NCBI GenBank assembly: GCA_033065855.1
Contig: JAVXUO010001269.1
Location: forward strand, 124,001 to 188,000
Reading direction: 5' to 3'
Length of the DNA stretch: 64,000 bases
Source of the DNA: Escallonia rubra
Taxonomy: Eukaryota; Streptophyta; Magnoliopsida; Escalloniales; Escalloniaceae
Part shown: positions 59,797-64,000 of the stretch, piece after piece
Layout of the letters: every line of letters begins with the position of its first letter
Numbering within the stretch: the stretch's first letter is position 1
The notes under the pieces: generated by a model
Databases searched by the model: none
What the model saw: only the letters and a program-made list of their open reading frames with translations
Told to the model about the DNA's origin: nothing
Program-made: the position numbers and the translations under genes

Positions 59797-62700
59797 CAGC
59801 TTGTATATTATGGTGATGAATACTTAAGATGCAAATGGCTCTGCTCCAAATCGCTTCGGATTTAATAATAGTATTTCAAATAAAGTCAAGAGCAGAAAGG
59901 CTAATCGTAAAGATAGGTTGAAAGGCAACAGAAATTTGCCAGCGGGGAGATTTAAGTATTCATCAAAATCTCTAATACAGGCTCAGATATTGCAGTCAGA
60001 AATTCAACAAAATGGACAAACGTGATAGCCTAGAGGTAAACGCCTCTCCCTGTAGATGAAAGGTCCGAGTCTAAAAGGGGGTGGGATATCTGGGCATTCT
60101 GGGGTAAGGCTATTTCTATCATGGTGAGTAGTGACCAAAACAAAGAACTCAAACAAAGCGTAAACAAGGTGAAAAAGAAACTCAAAGAACCCTCTTCACT
60201 GCATAAAAGAACTACATCTAAGACGCAGGAATTTTGTGAAACTTACAGTTGCTCGGGTAATGCCAGGAAGACAGTAATCAGCATGAGGTGTCACAACACG
60301 GCCTTTCTTCACTAAAAACTGCATTATCAGAAGATGAACAGTGTCTAATCTGGAGGTTCATATCAAAGATGCTAACAGAATGTTCTTACTCTCAAACCTT
60401 TTGTTTTACCTGATAAACAAGATTGTCTTAAGAGTTAAGTCTAGCAACAGAAATCAATAACATGGTTGCCCATGTAAGTGGTATATACCACTACCGTGTC
60501 CAATTTAACAACTTTGTGCACCGAATACCGAGTTGGGTGCGATACTGCTCATGCTAAAAAGAAAAGAAAAATAGAATCGACATTTGCAATCCAATGTTTA
60601 CCACCTGCACTGTACTTGACAGTGAAAATGTTTACCGCCTGCATTCGATCTTCAATATAAATTGCACTAAGAGAAAGTTTGTGGCCAAAGTGGCCGGCAA
60701 GTGGTAAAAAATGGTATGCGGAGTTGCGGACACCACCTTTCTAGTGAAAATCTAAGACTTCCATGTCGCCATATAAGTTAGGTGGGATTAAATCAAAACA
60801 CAGACTTACAATGTTCGTAGCATTAGTTTCGGACACGTAGCCATCCTTGTCAAGCATGATGGCATCGTCAGCCTTGGCATTATTGCCTTCTATCTGCATA
60901 AACTCAGAAATTTCAATCAAAACTTCTCAAAAGAAGCACGTAGATGAAAATATGGATTACTATGATATGATTAAGGATTTCACCATGCTCTTTTAGATGC
61001 AGAATATCGTCTGGATATGAATATATATTCAGCTATCTACTTGCTTAAGCTTCTCAACTAATATGTACCAGAAAATGCATCTATCACCAAGGTTTAAATG
61101 CAAGACGGATGACTACAGTTTCCAGCCACAGGTAAAACAAAAATCCCGCCAAGGAGGTGGATAATGCTAAGTTGCTAAACCAAATGAGAATGTTTTGGAA
61201 AGAAGCCTACCTTCCAAAAGATAAACCCAATGGGTAAATTAAGCACCAGATTTAAGTGCCCAAGGGAACAAAAGTATAAGGTACGGAGTTTGCTTGAAGA
61301 TTTGTTGCTTACTTTGGTAAGTAACGGAAGATGATCTTATAATTCACCAGAATAGTTTGTTGACATGCGAATAAGTGAACTTGTGAACAGTACCATACCT
61401 TTGCAAGTATGTTGTTTAGGAGGTTGTTATGGTGAATCTTCGAATCCAAATTCTGAAAAGGAGGGCAGAAATTTCTTGTCATTAATCTCAAGATGGCATT
61501 GTGTAAATCAAAAAGAACACCTTGGCTGTAAGAGTTAATATTTGCATCAGTACATTGTCAGCTGAAAAAAGTTTAGAGGAAAGTATTGCATCAACTGAAA
61601 TGTCATTATACTTTATGCACTAACTGCTTCAGTCATACTTCATTAAATTCTGTATTCTCTATGGGGAACAAACTGAGGGGACAAGGAGCAAAACTGTTAG
61701 AGAGCATAACTACAAACAGGTTCTCACTCTTCAATGAAGAAGCTTCAGAAGATCATGGGCATATACCGAAAAGGGCCACCGCAAGGGGGCATATGAGGGG
61801 GCAGAAAATTTGACTTACTAGTAAATTCCAGCTCAAATCAATTTCATCAATTTTTCTTTCATAATAAATGATTAATAAAACGTTGGTTATAAAGTTGATT
61901 AATGTATCAAACAGACACAAATAACCATGTTTTGCCCTAAACGAATTATTTCATCTTAATGATTTTGATATCATCATAAAGAAATAGAATAGGTTACGTC
62001 TGCCATAGTGTGTGTGGGGGGTGTGGGGGAAGAGAGAGACCGAGACCTGAAAAACGAGATATTTATGTTCCCCTACTGTATACTAAAACAGAATCTAGTA
62101 CACCATGATCTTACATTTGGTGAATTGCGACGTGTTGTTGCAGTCACCAGAATTATACCCCTTGTATTGTCATAGACTGCCGGCTTCCACTCAGCAAGCA
62201 CTGTAGAGAAGGTAACAGACTAAATAAAGTACACAAATGAATGTAGTTTAACATTTCGGCTGTGCGTGTAATATTGCACTCAACAAGCACTAAGGGTCAT
62301 GGATTCCAAAAGTCTAGACACTTTGCCACACTTGCGGTCACATTCCAGACAAAATGTTTCTGAAGATTGCCACCGAAATTCATCTACTTGAGTAAGCAAG
62401 CTAAGAGTAAAGTGGCTGCTTGTTTGTACTCAGATATTCTCTCACATGAACTGAGTGTCTCACTGATTTCATTGTCTACATTCGGTGTCTCACTGATTTC
62501 ACAAGCTACTTGGCTGCATCCAATAACGCCCTCATTGGAACAAACTCCAGTAAGCTATGACATATTACGACAAAGGAAGCAACGAAAAGTATCTCGAGCA
62601 AAACTAGCAATTCAGAAAACAAAGGCCATGACAAAAGAATGTCTGATAATTGCAGCAGTTTGCAACTACAAAAGTATGTGTGGTCCGTTAAATCTACGAC

Positions 62701-62992
62701 TCTACATGTATCATAGCCACCTAATCATGCATGTAACCACATATACCTTTCCTTTTGGCAGGAGAAGTGGGTGGGTGTGGGTGAAGTATTTACCATACAA
62801 GAAAACCAGCATAAGTTTGCTGAGCATTTTAAAATACTAGATAAATATGGTTGTGGCACCATGTGGCGTAAGTGCCGACAATGAGATACAACAGATAATT
62901 TCCCATGCCATGAGCACTGGAGACTAAGAACACATATTACCTATTAAAGTACATCCATATAGATTGAAAGCTGGGCTCATTCCAGAGGTAAC
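54374..62992 (-). CDS. class IV aminotransferase-like PLP enzyme (BCAT/D-amino-acid aminotransferase fold), 3' part, eight exons
   Basis: Exons in order of transcription: 62941-62992, 62115-62200, 61399-61452, 60811-60894, 60247-60318, 59384-59464, 55472-55507, 54374-54502. All have GT-AG borders and join into one 197-residue frame. Visible features: the PLP-lysine context DSKIHHNNLLNN, the conserved GYVSETNATNIFLVKKG strand with its Glu, LPGITRATVMEL, and the phosphate-loop TTGTMGEL. The C-terminus is GRVGPVTQRLQ…FIPTYSQA. The fold is pyridoxal-phosphate fold type IV, which includes branched-chain and D-amino-acid aminotransferases and aminodeoxychorismate lyases. It looks closest to the plant D-aminoacid aminotransferase-like group; substrate and compartment cannot be decided here. 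The N-terminal half lies beyond 64000. The 3.9 kb intron (55508-59383) and others hold repeats. Confidence 0.9.
54968..55223. repeat. 128-bp tandem duplication in the last intron of the aminotransferase gene
   Basis: Units 54968-55095 and 55096-55223, both starting GTTATTGCACCAATGCTTGC. I see one substitution between them (CGACGTAC against CGACATAC), so the duplication is very recent. Confidence 0.93.
56030..57160. repeat. GC-rich dispersed repeat with TG-rich core, intronic
   Basis: The edges carry motifs often seen at plant hAT ends: GGGTAGACATGGCCCAGGGCC on the left and CGCGCGGGTACCCATTTGCC on the right. A TGTGTGCG-rich stretch lies at 56400-56640. No inverted ends or target duplication could be confirmed. 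The Cys-rich 123-codon frame at 56335 is a translation of TGTG repeats. Confidence 0.3.
58555..58915. repeat. dispersed repeat with GTGTCGGACAC motifs, intronic
   Basis: Left CATCTATGTTACATGGAC and, inverted from the right, CATCTGTAATACACCGAC are loosely complementary ends around CCGTGTCGGACACTCGACAC and CCGACTCGGACACTCG. Probably an old DNA-transposon remnant; the superfamily is unknown. Confidence 0.3.
60022..60125 (+). mobile_element. SINE remnant (tRNA-derived), intronic
   Basis: GATAGCCTAGAGGTAAACGC resembles the Pol III A box region (TRGCNNAGYNGG), and about 30 bp on GGTCCGAGTCTAA resembles the B box (GGTTCGANTCC). It is followed by GGGTGGGATAT and GGGGTAAGGCTA, like Au-type plant SINE bodies. 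Short and worn, with no clear target duplication. Confidence 0.4.
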
Positions 62993-64000
62993 CTGAAAGA
63001 GAAAGGAGATAAGGAATATTAGAACAAGAAGTAATGTGCTATGTAGGCTAACAACAAGATCATAGTGCTTATAGTTTGGTGACCAATTGGGTAGATCAAG
63101 AAAACAGCAGTAGCAGCAGTCACTAACTCCTATGCTCTCGTTCGTTATTAGGCTTATTCAAGAAGCCTAAGCATGCTTGTCATTGCAACCCATCCCAAAG
63201 CCCACCATATATAAGCTCATAGCTGTGTATATGCATTATGCACACATATGAAGACATAATACACAGAAATCACTTTCCCCTTCCACTGCTCTACAAGCTT
63301 CCATGATCCATACTAGAAGCATTTGCAGCAGACTGATAAGTCATGGACAAACACTTATCAATGTCCAGTTCAAAATCAACGTCCACCAACTCTTTTTCCC
63401 AAGCTAATTGGATCGCTATATGAATCATTACCTTCCGCTCTCGCCTACCAAAAAGTCATTTTTCTCCATTATACATCTAGAAATCAAGTCCCTGTTCTGT
63501 TGATCATTAAATGTGCCCCATATCTTTAGTCCACACCTATCCCCTTTTGTCCAATGAAGTTGGTGGGATTGACAAATTCCAAGTATAAGATTAGTACACA
63601 CACAATAGAATGCGTCATGTATGTTAAGCACTGACAAGTTTGGGAGCAAACTGAGAGCCAAAAACTTATGATGATTTGACGTTCACGCGTCAGAATGGTC
63701 TACTGACAAGTTAAAGAACTCAGAGAAGACGCCACTAAAACTACAGAAAGGATGACTCTCGAACATTCAGAGGAACTGCAATTGAAATTGTTTTGTTAAA
63801 GGTCTCAAGTTTGACCAAAAAGCTAGTACATGTAGTGTGCAGAAACGAATTTAATGATCACACAACTTTTCGCATGCAAGCTCTGAGTACTCTCCATTAG
63901 CTGCACATTTTCTTGCCTAAGTTACCGTGCCGCATAGAGTGTCCAGCCGTCCACTTTGTGGTGTGACCAACTGAGCACTATCTTCTGATTTAGATATCAA
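62993..64000 (-). other. upstream intron of the aminotransferase gene
   Basis: The first visible exon starts with an acceptor at 62993, so this stretch should be intron. I found no further exon on the minus strand up to the window edge. No other feature is recognised. Confidence 0.5.

Overview
This is plant nuclear DNA, almost certainly from a eudicot. The evidence is spliced genes with GT-AG introns, AT-rich intergenic DNA, a bHLH protein of the plant bHLH94/96 type, a local family of plant-specific F-box/DUF295 genes, and every main class of plant transposon (CACTA, hAT, PIF/Harbinger-like MITEs, Helitrons, Ty3/gypsy elements, a probable SINE). I cannot name the species. Two ambiguous bases (34432 and 34780) lie inside a retrotransposon.

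Layout. 1-3007: AT-rich DNA without a supported gene. 3008-13421: a Tourist-like MITE opened by two CACTA elements 135 bp apart. The first is a 1.2 kb non-autonomous element; the second is an 8.5 kb element with decayed TNP2 and TNP1-like genes on the minus strand. 13422-17992: non-coding DNA with a diverged duplication of about 0.7-1.1 kb. 17993-19215: an intact three-exon bHLH gene (+). 19216-24088: transposon remnants, with a hAT element and a MITE that keep clean target-site duplications. 24089-52785: an F-box/DUF295 cluster with five gene-sized copies and at least four fragments, broken up by a 10.3 kb Tat-like Ty3/gypsy element, a hAT element, a truncated chromovirus, a MITE and two tandem Helitrons. 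54374-62992: eight exons of a class IV aminotransferase-like gene (-), whose 5' part lies beyond the right edge.

Functional picture. Three host loci appear able to make protein: the bHLH factor, the F-box gene at 47412-48668, and the aminotransferase. The other F-box copies carry stops, frameshifts or insertions. The F-box at 51573-52785 differs from an intact gene by one apparent single-base shift, and the copy at 42304-43489 keeps an intact 295-codon DUF295 frame. The cluster shows gene birth and death driven by tandem duplication and transposon insertion.

Most notable: a perfect 29-bp inverted repeat (49812-49840 / 49905-49933) formed by two converging DUF295 fragments, which could fold into a hairpin matching the family; an antisense gene inside the Tat-like retrotransposon, close to a block of tandem repeats; a short ORF with a strong signal peptide at 44655; and CACTA-in-MITE nesting that can be read from the target-site duplications.
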